A stretch of 64,000 nucleotides of DNA from Gammaproteobacteria bacterium. GTDB taxonomy: Bacteria; Pseudomonadota; Gammaproteobacteria; Burkholderiales; Thiobacillaceae. Position numbers and translations under genes: made by a program. Positions 46,565-55,615 of this stretch are shown piece by piece. Where the stretch lies: positions 1-64,000 of the forward strand of contig JAHJNN010000008.1 of assembly GCA_018820765.1 (NCBI GenBank), in the 5' to 3' direction. The notes beneath the pieces are model-generated. The model was not told the DNA's origin and ran no database searches. It was given only the letters and a program-made list of their open reading frames with translations. Within the stretch, counting starts at the first letter, position 1. Every line of letters begins with the position of its first letter.

Positions 46565-47512
46565 ATGACAACGAAAAAGCCGGCAAGACCCAGTGTGGCA
46601 CGCTCCAAGGGCGCGCAAGTGAAGAAATCCGCACCGCAGGCCGGAACCGTGCGCGTCGCGGCGATCCAGATGGCGTCCGGCCCCAACGTGTCGGCCAATC
46701 TGGCGGAAGCCGAGCAGCTTATCGAGCTGGCCGTCGATGCCGGCGCGCGTCTGGTCGTGCTGCCGGAATTTTTCTGCATCATGGGGATGAAGGACGCCGA
46801 TGTGGTGAAGGCGCGCGAAGCCGAAGGCCGCGGCCCGATCCAGACCTTCATGGCGCGCATGGCGAAAAAGCATCAAATCTGGCTGGTCGGCGGTTCGGTG
46901 CCGCTGGAGGCCGGCGCGGCGAACAAGGTGCGCAACAGCTGCCTGGTGTACGACGAGCGCGGCAAGCAGGTGGCGCGCTACGACAAGATCCATCTGTTCG
47001 GACTCGACCTCGGCAACGAGCGCTACCAGGAAGCCAAGCTGATCGAGCCGGGCGACAAGGTCGTCGTCGTCAGCAGCCCGTTCGGCCGCATCGGCCTGTC
47101 GATCTGCTACGACCTGCGCTTCCCCGAGCTGTATCGCGCCATGCCCGACGTCGACCTCATCGTGGTGCCGTCAGCGTTTACCGCCACCACCGGGCGCGCG
47201 CATTTCGAAACCCTGATCCGCGCGCGCGCGATCGAGAACCTTGCCTACGTGATCGCCCCCGCGCAGGGCGGCTACCACCTGTCGGGCCGCGAAACCCATG
47301 GCGACAGCATGATCGTCGACCCCTGGGGCGTGGTGCTCGACCGCCTGCCGCGCGGTTCAGGCGTCGTCATCGCAAACATCAACCCGGCCTACCAGGCAAG
47401 CCTCAGGAAGAGCCTGCCTGCGCTGCAGCACCGCTTCATCACTTGCCATCAGATCGAGGTCGAAGTGGTCGAGCGCCGCGCGGTCGCCAAGCGCGAGCCC
47501 TCCAGCAAATAA
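46565..47512 (+). CDS. Carbon-nitrogen hydrolase (Nit/omega-amidase-like)
   Basis: 315 residues with the nitrilase-superfamily triad visible: Glu68 in VVLPEFFC, Lys141 in RYDKIHLF and Cys181 in LSICYDLRFPELYR. The GFTATTGRAHFE-like block (SAFTATTGRAHFETLIRAR) fits the Nit1/Nit2 branch, whose members hydrolyse deaminated glutathione or alpha-keto amides. The first 28 residues are a basic extension absent from most relatives, so a later start is possible. It lies 16 bp after yhdP and 12 bp before tldD. Confidence 0.88.
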   Translation: MTTKKPARPSVARSKGAQVKKSAPQAGTVRVAAIQMASGPNVSANLAEAEQLIELAVDAGARLVVLPEFFCIMGMKDADVVKAREAEGRGPIQTFMARMAKKHQIWLVGGSVPLEAGAANKVRNSCLVYDERGKQVARYDKIHLFGLDLGNERYQEAKLIEPGDKVVVVSSPFGRIGLSICYDLRFPELYRAMPDVDLIVVPSAFTATTGRAHFETLIRARAIENLAYVIAPAQGGYHLSGRETHGDSMIVDPWGVVLDRLPRGSGVVIANINPAYQASLRKSLPALQHRFITCHQIEVEVVERRAVAKREPSSK

Positions 47513-47524
47513 AAGGACACAGCC

Positions 47525-48997
47525 ATGAACCCCACCGACGCCTTCGTCCCGATCCAGACCGCCGAGCAGCTGTTCCGCTCCGCCGAGGCCACGCTCTTGA
47601 CGCCGAACGGCCTTGACGCCGACAAGCTGGCGCCCGTGTTCGGCCGCCTGCTCACGCACGACGTCGACTACGCCGACCTGTACTTTCAGTACTCGCGCTC
47701 CGAAGGCTGGAGCCTGGAAGAAGGGCAGGTCAAATCCGGCAGCTTCAACATCGACCAGGGCGTCGGCGTACGCGCGATCTCGGGCGAAAAAACCGCCTTC
47801 GCCTATTCCGACGACATCAGCCTCGACGCGCTCGGGGCCGCCGCCGACGCCACCCGCGCCATCGCGCGCGCCGGCCAGAACCGCAGCTTCGGCATGGTGC
47901 AGCGCGGCGAAGGCCGCCTGCTCTACAACGCGGTCGACCCGCTGGTCTCGCTGGCCGACGCCGACAAGGTCGCGCTGCTGGAACGGCTGGAGAAAAAAGC
48001 GCGCGCGATGGACCCGCGCGTCATCCAGGTGATGGCCAGCCTCGCCTCCGAATATGAAGTGATCTTCATCGCGCGCTCCGACGGCCATCTCGCTGCCGAC
48101 GTGCGCCCGCTGGTGCGCCTGTCGCTGCAAGTCATCGCCGAGCAGGACGGCCGCCGCGAGCAGGGCAGCGGCGGCGGCGGCGGCCGCTTCGACTACAGCT
48201 ACTTCACCGACGACATCCTGGAAAAATACGCCCGCCAGGCCGTGCATCAGGCCATGGTCAACCTCGACGCCCGTCCCGCGCCCGCCGGCAGCATGACCGT
48301 CGTCCTCGGCTCCGGCTGGCCCGGCATCCTGCTGCACGAAGCCATCGGCCACGGCCTCGAAGGCGACTTCAACCGCAAGGGCAGCTCGGTCTTCTCCGGC
48401 CGCATCGGCGAACGCGTCGCCGCGCCGGGCGTCACGGTCGTCGACGACGGCACCATTCCCCTGCGCCGCGGCTCATTGAACGTCGACGACGAAGGCAATC
48501 CCACCCAGCGCACCGTGCTGATCGAAGACGGCATCCTCACCGGCTACATGCAGGACATGATGAACGCCCGCCTGATGGGCATGCCGATCACCGGCAACGC
48601 CCGCCGCGAATCCTTCGCGCATCTGACCATGCCGCGCATGACCAACACCCTCATGCTCGGCGGCGACAAGAACCCCCACGAAATCATCGCCTCGGTGAAA
48701 AACGGCCTCTACGCCGTCAACTTCGGCGGCGGCCAGGTCGACATCACCAGCGGAAAATTCGTCTTCTCCGCCGCCGAGGCCTACATGATCGAAGACGGCA
48801 AGATCACCTACCCCGTGAAAGGCGCCACCCTCATCGGCAACGGCCCCGAAGTGCTGACGCGCGTCAGCATGATCGGCAACGACATGGAGATGGATTCCGG
48901 CGTAGGCACCTGCGGCAAGGAAGGCCAGAGCGTCCCGGTCGGCGTGGGTCAGCCGACGCTGCGGATCGATGGGTTGACTGTGGGTGGGACGGCCTGA
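47525..48997 (+). CDS. tldD: TldD metalloprotease subunit
   Basis: 490 residues. The zinc motif [11 protein letters not shown] is present, as are [18 protein letters not shown] and the C-terminal [21 protein letters not shown]. TldD works with PmbA/TldE as a heterodimeric protease that degrades unfolded or leader peptides; pmbA is not in the window. AAAGGA precedes the ATG. Confidence 0.95.
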   Translation: MNPTDAFVPIQTAEQLFRSAEATLLTPNGLDADKLAPVFGRLLTHDVDYADLYFQYSRSEGWSLEEGQVKSGSFNIDQGVGVRAISGEKTAFAYSDDISLDALGAAADATRAIARAGQNRSFGMVQRGEGRLLYNAVDPLVSLADADKVALLERLEKKARAMDPRVIQVMASLASEYEVIFIARSDGHLAADVRPLVRLSLQVIAEQDGRREQGSGGGGGRFDYSYFTDDILEKYARQAVHQAMVNLDARPAPAGSMTVVLGSGWPGILLHEAIGHGLEGDFNRKGSSVFSGRIGERVAAPGVTVVDDGTIPLRRGSLNVDDEGNPTQRTVLIEDGILTGYMQDMMNARLMGMPITGNARRESFAHLTMPRMTNTLMLGGDKNPHEIIASVKNGLYAVNFGGGQVDITSGKFVFSAAEAYMIEDGKITYPVKGATLIGNGPEVLTRVSMIGNDMEMDSGVGTCGKEGQSVPVGVGQPTLRIDGLTVGGTA

Positions 48998-49008
48998 CGC
49001 ACTGAGCA

Positions 49009-49222
49009 ATGCCGACAATCAGTCAGTTCTTCGGCATCGTCATTCAAATGTTCTGGAGAGAACATGCGCCGCCGCATTTTCATGCGATGTACGCGGAACA
49101 CGAGGCGTTGATCGCTCAACCTGACGGTAGAGTGGGCCATTGAACATCGCGAAGAATTGATGGAGGACTGGAATCTATGTCAATCCAAACAACACCCGAA
49201 GCGGATCAAACCGCTGGAGTAA
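49009..49222 (+). pseudogene. Frameshifted DUF4160 gene
   Basis: The 5' part reads MPTISQFFGIVIQMFWREHA then PPHFHAMYAEHEALI, the DUF4160 N-terminus. It stops early at 49141. The C-terminal part continues in another frame from about 49127 as VEWAIEHREELMEDWNLCQ...PKRIKPLE and ends at 49222. About 15 codons of the usual middle are also missing, so an internal deletion with frameshift has broken the gene. The intact family often pairs with DUF2442, which follows here. Confidence 0.8.
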
Positions 49223-49497
49223 TCCCCGCCGCGCCCTGGCGCGTAAAAGCGATGTCCGTGCTGGCCGATTATCGTTTGGCAGTCACGTTTATGGACGGCA
49301 TAAATGGCATCGCGGATTTCTCGGCTGTTCTGACGGCCAAGGAATGCGGAATCTTCGAAGCGCTCAAGGACAAGGCCTGTTTCGATCAGGCGCGCCTCGA
49401 ACTGGGCGTCGTGACCTGGCCCAATGGAGCGGATATCGACCCTGCCTGGATGTATGAGCAGATCAGGGAAAATAAATTGTGGGCTGTCCCGTTTTAG
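49177..49497 (+). CDS. DUF2442 protein
   Basis: Up to 106 residues. The domain is VLADYRLAVTFMDGINGIADFSAVL ... VTWPNGADIDPAWMYEQI, read across about 27-97. The first 25 residues overlap the broken DUF4160 frame and may be spurious; the ATG at 49177 has GGAGGA upstream, while a start at residue 26 would match homologs better. DUF4160/DUF2442 pairs look toxin-antitoxin-like, but activity is not established. Lower GC than the region. Confidence 0.75.
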   Translation: MSIQTTPEADQTAGVIPAAPWRVKAMSVLADYRLAVTFMDGINGIADFSAVLTAKECGIFEALKDKACFDQARLELGVVTWPNGADIDPAWMYEQIRENKLWAVPF

Positions 49498-49541
49498 CCA
49501 CCCGGAATCGGCAAGGTCGAACACAAGATCAAGAGGTTGCT

Positions 49542-49767
49542 ATGAGCGAAAATCGTTTTGGTCGTCTGTCTTTCAAACGAGGGCTACCCCGCTTCGCTGG
49601 AGCCGCGCAAGCTCTACGAGTGGCTGGACGACCCACAGGCTGAGTCCAAAGGCATGCTGCGGGTCATCGACGAGTCCGGCGAGGACTACCCTTACCCGAA
49701 GGCGTTTTTTGCCCAGGTCGCCGTGCCGGGCGAGTTGGCGGAGCGGCTGCACAAGATGGCGGCGTGA
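49542..49767 (+). pseudogene. Small conserved gene with a one-base frameshift near its start
   Basis: An ATG at 49542 with AGAGG upstream opens MSENRF, but that frame soon leaves the conserved protein. From 49561 the next frame reads VVCLSNEGYPASLEPRKLYE ... GMLRVIDESGEDYPYP, a family of about 70-residue proteins I have seen only as hypothetical. Removing one G around 49559-49561 would join the two into MSENRFVVCLSNEGY. Either a recent mutation, a base-call error, or translation from TTG 49558. Confidence 0.6.
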
Positions 49768-50350
49768 ATCTTCGCGTCATTGGTGAAGACGGTGTTTGAC
49801 CCTATATCCGCGGCGCAATGCCTTCCGGTTGTCGCGCTGTGCACGGGTTAGCACGCGTAGGTTGGGCTGGATGAAATGAAGCCCAACGTATTCGCACATA
49901 GGTGGACGCCTGCCAGAGACGTTGGGCTTTACAGCCCAACCTACATGGCTGTACTCAAATATGAGTCGTTGCGCAGCACCCAAACCGTTCAGTCATCATC
50001 GCCCTGGTTTTGACTTTCTCCCCTTACAGCCACGCCGAGAATCGGCCCTGCCGGGCGGATCAGCGGCGAAGATGTTTGAGCCCCGCTCACAAAATCAAAT
50101 CAGCCCAGCAAAAGCGGGGCGAGTTCTTCGCCGCCCGTCCGGCAGGCTTGATTTTCGGGAATTCGGGGATGTCGGGGTCGCCTTCTTTTGGTTACTTCAC
50201 AGCGCGAGACAAGCGAGGGAACCGAGTGACTAGCTGCCGGGCTACCCCCGGCTAACGGTCAGTGGTTCTGAAAAAGTTCAACCATTAAGCGTGCTTCGCG
50301 CTCAGCTCAACTGGTTTGCTTCGCTGCGCTCGCAATGACGGGGCCAAGCC
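49768..50350. other. Gene-free repeat-rich stretch
   Basis: About 580 bp without a credible gene. It holds an 88-bp double palindrome (49857-49944), a segment around 50060-50250 that resembles widespread betaproteobacterial extragenic repeats (GGCAGG, TTTTGGTTACTTCACAGC, GCCGGGCTACCCCCGGC), and at 50311-50339 a half copy of the 16151 repeat. It looks like a landing zone for repeats next to decayed genes. Confidence 0.6.
49857..49944. repeat. 88-bp double palindrome
   Basis: GTAGGTTGGGCT (49857-49868) pairs with AGCCCAACCTAC (49933-49944), and the inner AAGCCCAACGT (49879-49889) pairs with ACGTTGGGCTT (49919-49929); all matches are perfect. Symmetry implies two inverted copies of one small unit. 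Confidence 0.8.
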
Positions 50351-53300
50351 TCAGGCCAGCGTGTCCAGCGGCTTCGGCGCGCCGATCAGATACCCCTGCA
50401 CACAATCCACTCCCATCTCCCCCAACTTCGCCAGCATTTCCGCATCTTCCACATACCCCGCCACCGTCCTGATCCTGAGGAAGCTGCCGGTCTCCAGGAT
50501 CGACCGCACCAGCGCCTCGTCGATCATGCTGGTGGAGATCTCGCGCACCAGGGCACGGTCGATCTTCAGGTAATCCAGCTTCATGCTCTTCAGCTGCGTG
50601 TAGGAGCTGTTGCCGGCACCAAACTCATCCAGCGTGAAACGACAGCCGTAGCGCTGCAGCTGGCGCATGAACAGCTGGGTCTGGGCGTGGCCTTCGACGG
50701 CGTCGGCTTCGCTGATCTCGAAGATCAGCTTGTCGCCGGGGAGGTCGCCGCGCGTCAGGTCGGCCAGCACCAGCTTGAGGAACAGCGGGTTGGTGACCGA
50801 CTGGCCGGAGAGGTTGATCGACAGCCCGCCCAGTTGGGCGACCTGCTCGGGATGCGCGCGCATCCACTGCATCACGTTTTTCACCACCCAGCGGTCGATT
50901 TCGGTGATGCGCTGCAGGCGCTCGGCCACCGCGATGAGGTCGCGCGTGGCGATGCTGCGTTCGCCGTGAGCGATCGGGTGCAGCAGCACCTCGTAGTAAA
51001 GCGGGGCGCGCGCAGCGTCGGCCGTGGCGACCACTGCCTGGCAGTCGAGGCTGAGCTCGTTGTGGGCGAGGATGGCGGTCAGTTCGTGCGCCCATTCGGC
51101 CAGCGCCAGCACGCCGCTGTCGTCAGCCTCGCTGCTGTATGCGACGACGCCAAGGTCGGATTCGCGCGCACGGGCGCAGGCGGCGTTGGCGTTGTCGTAA
51201 TAGGTTTCCGGGTTGAGGCAGTCGCTTGCCCACATGAGGCCGGCCGCGGCCTGCACGCGGTAGCGGGTGCCGTCGATTTCGTGTCGCTGATCGGCGATGA
51301 AGCGGAGCAGGGCTTCGGTCTGCGCCATGGCGGCGGTGTGGTCGGCGGCCTCGACCCAGAACGCCAGGCCGGATTCCCCGGCGCGCGCCAGCAGTGCGAC
51401 CGGCGGCAGTTGCGCAGGCAACAACCCGGCGAACTTGCGCAGGATGGGGGTGCGGATTTCGCCGTCGGCCGCTTCGCCTGCGGGGGTGAGAATGTCGAGC
51501 TGGATCACGCCGATGCCGTAGCCGCCATCGGCCGCCTTGCTGCGCAGCCAGTTGCGGCGGACGGCGCGGAAGAAGGCCTTGCGGTTGGCGAGCCCGGTGG
51601 CGGGGTCGTGCGAGGCCTGCCACAAGAGGTCGCGCTGCATCTTCTGGATCATCGCGCTATAGGAGCGGTCCATCAGCGGCAGTTCCTGGTCTTCGGTCCA
51701 GTGCGCCTCGCCGTTTTCCAGCGATTGCAGCAGATCGGGGCGCTTGAGGTCGAGCTTCTTGATGCCGCGATAGTTGGCAAACACGTACACCGGCGGCTGG
51801 TCGCCGATCCAGATCAGGTTGAGCGGGGTGTCGAGCGACTGGAACTGCAGCCAGTCGCCCACCCGCAGGCGTTCGGCCAGATTGTCCTGCGCCTCGCTCA
51901 GGGGCTCGCTGGCGGCGTCGTTGAGGCGGGCGGCGACCGGCGTGTGCTGGTGCTGCGATGCGTCCGTGTCGAACAGGGCGCCGGCAAGCTGATCGACGAT
52001 GCGGTCCTGCGAAAACTTGTCGGCGCACACATGGGTGAGCGCCTGGTCGATGCGCTGCAGCAGGGTCTGGATGTCGGCGGCGGCGGGCGCGCCGGCGCGA
52101 TCCGGATCCAGCCATTCGCACAGCTGCTGCAGTACCTGCCAGGCTTCGTGCGCTTCCTCGCTGTCGATGCCGTGGCGCATCTCGGCCATCAACAGCACGT
52201 TGCGCCAGCCGCCGTTCAGAAGTTCGATCACGGCATTGGGTATCGAGCGCTCATCCAGCCGCGCCAGCAGTTCGCGCAGGATGCGCTGCTTGGCGACTTC
52301 CGCGTTCTGCCGACCTTCGCACATTTCCTGCAGGCGGAACACGCGTGCGGCGCGCTCATTCAAGAGCGGCTTGACCACGCGTTCGAGCTGGGTGCGCGCT
52401 TCCTCGAACACCCCCGGATTCTTGTCGGCTTCGGCGCTGATGCGGTCGGTCCAGCGGCTCATCAGCCGCAACAGGCGCGCATCGGCGATCTTGCCGTCGT
52501 CGCCCGCCACCATGCCGATGCGGTCGAGCGTGTTCAGCACCCGGTGCGCCGGGTGCGCGGGCGAGTTCAGAAACTGCGGGTCCGACATGGCCAGCCGGAT
52601 GAGGCTGGTTTCCAGTTGCCGGAAGATCGGTTGCACCCCCGCGCTCACCGATTTTTCGGCGTTCATGGTGTCGAACAGGGCGCCGAACATGTCGACCGAA
52701 CGCTGCATCTCGTGGCTGATGACGGGCGGCAGCGCGCCGGCACTGGCCAGGCGCTGCAGCACTGGCGAGTGCGCCACGCCGGGCATGCCGCCGGCCATCA
52801 TGGGCTGGCCAGTTCCGCCCGCCCCGGGCGCCGCGCCTGGGGCGGCTTGGCCCGGTTGGGGGCCGCCGGGGCCGGCGGGCGTGGAAACGGCGCCTGCGGC
52901 GCCCGATGAGGCCGTCGGCTGGCCGCGGAAAAAATCCAGCAGCGAGCCGGCCAGCCGGCTGAGCGCACCTTGCTGCGGTGCGTCCCCGCTTGCGGGGGCC
53001 TGGGCCTGGGCTTGGGCCTCCACCGTTGCGGCGACATCGGGCGCCGACGGCGCGGTGGCAGGCTGCGCGGGGGCAGGTTGCGTTTGCTCGGTCTCGGCCT
53101 CCGCCTGCGAAACCGGCAGCAGCGCCAGCAGTTCGGCATACAGCGGCGCCAGCTGCTCGGTCAGCACGTCGCGCAGCAAGGCATACGCCACCTGGCGTGC
53201 GCGCGCCGGCACCGGGACATCCTCAATGGCGCTGCGGTAGGCGTGCCCGATCACGGCCGGGCCGAAGGGGTTGTTGCTGTGGTCGCAGGCAAAATTGAAC

Positions 53301-54097
53301 AATTGCCCGATGCGCGGCTCGATGGAAAAAAGCTGCGTGCGATATATCTCGTCCAGTTTATGGACTTCGGTCGCGGTGGCGAGCCAGTCCTCGAAATCCT
53401 GTTCGTCGACCAGGCTCAGCCCGCCGTCCATGGAGTCGCGGGTGGCCTGCGTCTGCACTGGCCGCGCCTGCCTCAGTGCGTCCATCACCTGTTGCGCAAA
53501 GCGGGTCTGCACGCTTGCCGCCAACTTGCCGAATTCGAGCGTGGCGTCCAGCAGCCCGTTGTGTTCGGCAATGCTCGCGGCGTGTTGGGCGGCTGCGCTC
53601 AGCTTGTCGCCCAACTGCTGCATCACCTGGTCATGCACCAACTGCAGGGTTTCATTCAGCAGCGTCGAACTGACGTCGCGCAGGCGCGGGGAGGCCTCGG
53701 GGGCAGGCAGGCCGGCAAGCGTCTGGCGGTGGCCGGCCATGCGCAGCTTCTGCAGCGCCTGCAGCGCATCGGCGGGGTGATGCTCGAATGCGACGCCGAC
53801 TCCCAGCGGGCTCAGGCGCCTGAGCTTCGCAGGCACGCGGACGATCTGGGCGATGTCGTTCCGGTCTGGAGCGAAGCAGATTTCCACCGCGGCGTTCGAG
53901 CGATTGTGCAGCGAGGCGATTGCCGCTTCCGGGTCGGTGAATTTGAGAAACAGGCCACCGAGACAGAAATCGCGGATTTCGCAGGCGATGTCGGGGTGCC
54001 CGGGTTGCGTGATCACCGCGCTTTGAGCAACCTCGAAGCGCTTGCCATGTCGCGATTCCCGGCCGCTGTAAGCGTGGTCTGTGCTGTTCGCCGTCAT
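50351..54097 (-). CDS. PilZ-DUF1631-GGDEF-EAL signalling protein with degenerate catalytic motifs
   Basis: 1248 residues. N-terminal PilZ (about 15-110; HGKRFEVAQ, IRDFCLGGLFLKF), a long DUF1631 helical region with an Ala/Pro/Gln/Gly-rich linker (about 345-445), then GGDEF-like (HDPATGLANRKAFF; the GGDEF itself reads GESGL) and EAL-like domains. In the latter, EAL is EVL, DDFG is DEFGAG and KID is kept, but the AEGVE motif reads VAGYVED, losing a metal-coordinating Glu. Both enzymatic activities are doubtful; binding of c-di-GMP by PilZ or EAL is more likely. No signal peptide or membrane segment. Confidence 0.88.
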   Translation of the reverse strand: MTANSTDHAYSGRESRHGKRFEVAQSAVITQPGHPDIACEIRDFCLGGLFLKFTDPEAAIASLHNRSNAAVEICFAPDRNDIAQIVRVPAKLRRLSPLGVGVAFEHHPADALQALQKLRMAGHRQTLAGLPAPEASPRLRDVSSTLLNETLQLVHDQVMQQLGDKLSAAAQHAASIAEHNGLLDATLEFGKLAASVQTRFAQQVMDALRQARPVQTQATRDSMDGGLSLVDEQDFEDWLATATEVHKLDEIYRTQLFSIEPRIGQLFNFACDHSNNPFGPAVIGHAYRSAIEDVPVPARARQVAYALLRDVLTEQLAPLYAELLALLPVSQAEAETEQTQPAPAQPATAPSAPDVAATVEAQAQAQAPASGDAPQQGALSRLAGSLLDFFRGQPTASSGAAGAVSTPAGPGGPQPGQAAPGAAPGAGGTGQPMMAGGMPGVAHSPVLQRLASAGALPPVISHEMQRSVDMFGALFDTMNAEKSVSAGVQPIFRQLETSLIRLAMSDPQFLNSPAHPAHRVLNTLDRIGMVAGDDGKIADARLLRLMSRWTDRISAEADKNPGVFEEARTQLERVVKPLLNERAARVFRLQEMCEGRQNAEVAKQRILRELLARLDERSIPNAVIELLNGGWRNVLLMAEMRHGIDSEEAHEAWQVLQQLCEWLDPDRAGAPAAADIQTLLQRIDQALTHVCADKFSQDRIVDQLAGALFDTDASQHQHTPVAARLNDAASEPLSEAQDNLAERLRVGDWLQFQSLDTPLNLIWIGDQPPVYVFANYRGIKKLDLKRPDLLQSLENGEAHWTEDQELPLMDRSYSAMIQKMQRDLLWQASHDPATGLANRKAFFRAVRRNWLRSKAADGGYGIGVIQLDILTPAGEAADGEIRTPILRKFAGLLPAQLPPVALLARAGESGLAFWVEAADHTAAMAQTEALLRFIADQRHEIDGTRYRVQAAAGLMWASDCLNPETYYDNANAACARARESDLGVVAYSSEADDSGVLALAEWAHELTAILAHNELSLDCQAVVATADAARAPLYYEVLLHPIAHGERSIATRDLIAVAERLQRITEIDRWVVKNVMQWMRAHPEQVAQLGGLSINLSGQSVTNPLFLKLVLADLTRGDLPGDKLIFEISEADAVEGHAQTQLFMRQLQRYGCRFTLDEFGAGNSSYTQLKSMKLDYLKIDRALVREISTSMIDEALVRSILETGSFLRIRTVAGYVEDAEMLAKLGEMGVDCVQGYLIGAPKPLDTLA

Positions 54098-54219
54098 GCC
54101 TGTCTACCCCCTGAGTATTCGCCGATTATAGGGTTTGAATGGCTGAATGATTATGCTGTAGGTCCATTGTATTTAAAGGCGGTTGGCGCGGGGAGGCGGG
54201 TTTTGATAGACTGGCAGCC

Positions 54220-54288
54220 ATGAACTTGGCCGCTGTGTTCTTTTTTAGCCGCTTTTATCCCACGCTCAGGGCGGTCGGGAGGCGCTGA
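54220..54288 (+). CDS. Aromatic-amino-acid leader peptide for aroG
   Basis: 22 codons: MNLAAVFFFSRFYPTLRAVG then RR, with four Phe and one Tyr packed between codons 7 and 13. A rho-independent terminator starts 25 bases after its stop and lies 45 bp before the DAHP synthase ATG. This is the layout of translational attenuation, in which ribosomes stall on Phe/Tyr codons when charged tRNA is scarce. The AGGGCGGT stretch at 54268-54275 can pair with ACCGCC at 54313-54318, giving an antiterminator. The ribosome site is weak. The role is inferred from architecture. Confidence 0.75.
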   Translation: MNLAAVFFFSRFYPTLRAVGRR

Positions 54289-54312
54289 GACGAACAGCAC
54301 AGCCTTAACGAA

Positions 54313-54340
54313 ACCGCCAGCCTGCTGGCGGTTTTTTGTT
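54313..54340 (+). terminator. Attenuator terminator upstream of aroG
   Basis: ACCGCCAG, CCTG loop, CTGGCGGT, then TTTTTTGTTT: an 8-bp perfect stem with a U-run, positioned between the leader peptide and aroG rather than after a gene on this strand. Confidence 0.88.
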
Positions 54341-54381
54341 TAGGCCGCTGCGGACCCAGGCACACCCTTACGGAGCCGAAA

Positions 54382-55455
54382 ATGACAGCCCAAACCGACG
54401 ACACCCGCATCGAGCAAAGCGGCGAACTGCTTGCCCCGATGCAGATCATGCGCGAGCTGCGCGCCAGCGACGCCGTGCACACGCACGTGGTGCATGCGCG
54501 CAGCGCCATCCACGACGTGCTGCGGGGGGCGGACGACCGCATGTTCGTTGTCGTCGGCCCCTGTTCCATCCACGATCCGGCGGCCGCACTTGATTATGCG
54601 AGGAAGCTGAAGCCGCTGGCCGACGAACTGATGCACGAGCTCGTCATCGTGATGCGGGTGTATTTCGAGAAGCCGCGCACCACGGTGGGCTGGAAGGGAC
54701 TGATCAACGACCCGCATCTGGACGAGAGCTTCGACATCAACGAAGGCCTGCGGCTGGCGCGCAAGCTGCTGCTGGACGTCAACGAAATCGGCCTGCCCTG
54801 CGCGACCGAGTTCCTCGACCTGATCTCGCCGCAATACATCGCCGACCTGGTGAGCTGGGGCGCCATCGGCGCGCGCACCACCGAATCGCAGTCGCATCGC
54901 CAGCTGGCGTCCGGCCTGTCGTGCCCGGTGGGATTCAAGAACGGTACCGACGGCAGCCTCAGGATTGCCGTCGACGCGATCAAGGCGGCGGCGGCGCGCC
55001 ACCATTTCATTTCCATCACCAAATCGGGCCACGTCGGCGTGTTCAGCACCTCGGGCAACGAGGATGCCCACGTCATCCTGCGCGGCGGCAAGGCGCCCAA
55101 CTATGACGCCGCCAGCGTCAATCTGGCGTGCAGCGAACTGGCCGCGGCCGGCCTGCGCCAGCAGTTGATGGTCGACTTCTCGCATGCCAATTCGAGCAAG
55201 CAGTACCAGCGCCAGATCGATGTCGCCGCCGACGTGGCCGCGCAGGTGTCCGGCGGCGATACGCGCATCATCGGCGCCATGGTCGAAAGCCATCTCAACC
55301 CCGGGCGCCAGGACCTGGTCCCCGGCCAGCCGCTGGAATACGGCAAGTCGATCACCGACGCCTGCATCGGCTGGGATGACACCATCCCCCTGCTGCACAT
55401 GCTGGCCGGCGCGGTGAAGAAACGCCGCCTGGCCGCGCCGATGGATGAGCAATAA
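54382..55455 (+). CDS. aroG: 3-deoxy-7-phosphoheptulonate (DAHP) synthase, class I
   Basis: 357 residues of the AroF/G/H type that joins PEP and erythrose-4-phosphate, opening the shikimate pathway. Motifs: VVVGPCSIHDP, MRVYFEKPRTTVGWKGLIND, GARTTESQSHR, GFKNGTDGS, KSGHVGVFSTSGN and the metal-binding DFSHANSSKQ. GGAG precedes the ATG. Feedback class cannot be assigned, but the Phe/Tyr codons of the upstream leader suggest Phe- or Tyr-responsive expression. Confidence 0.95.
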   Translation: MTAQTDDTRIEQSGELLAPMQIMRELRASDAVHTHVVHARSAIHDVLRGADDRMFVVVGPCSIHDPAAALDYARKLKPLADELMHELVIVMRVYFEKPRTTVGWKGLINDPHLDESFDINEGLRLARKLLLDVNEIGLPCATEFLDLISPQYIADLVSWGAIGARTTESQSHRQLASGLSCPVGFKNGTDGSLRIAVDAIKAAAARHHFISITKSGHVGVFSTSGNEDAHVILRGGKAPNYDAASVNLACSELAAAGLRQQLMVDFSHANSSKQYQRQIDVAADVAAQVSGGDTRIIGAMVESHLNPGRQDLVPGQPLEYGKSITDACIGWDDTIPLLHMLAGAVKKRRLAAPMDEQ

Positions 55456-55502
55456 GCGCACTTGCGGACGCGAAATTATCCGGCATCCGGGTTAAAATGC
55501 GC

Positions 55503-55604
55503 GTGGCGGGCCTCCCCGCATGGCTAAGTCGTGAATCGGGTCAGGTCCGGAAGGAAGCAGCCACAGCGAGTGATGCCAGTGCCGGGGTTCTGGCTCGCCA
55601 CTTT
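55503..55604 (+). ncRNA. ffs: Signal recognition particle 4.5S RNA
   Basis: About 100 nt. The invariant apical region GGTCAGGTCCGGAAGGAAGC is present, followed by AGCCACAGCGAG, and the ends GTGGCGGGCC and GGCTCGCCAC pair to close the hairpin. It ends in CTTTT. A -10-like TAAAAT at 55493-55498 fits a start at about 55504. It binds Ffh for co-translational membrane targeting. It lies just before dnaX, as in many betaproteobacteria. Confidence 0.95.
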
Positions 55605-55615
55605 TCCAGGATTCA

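Noticed and set aside
50010-50255. Short open frames in the repeat-rich stretch
   Set aside because: Translations are repeat-like with no ribosome site or family resemblance.
54136-54185. Promoter for the aroG leader (TTGAAT ... TATGCT)
   Set aside because: Spacing of the best -35/-10-like words is only about 11 bp; a promoter must exist here but I cannot place it.
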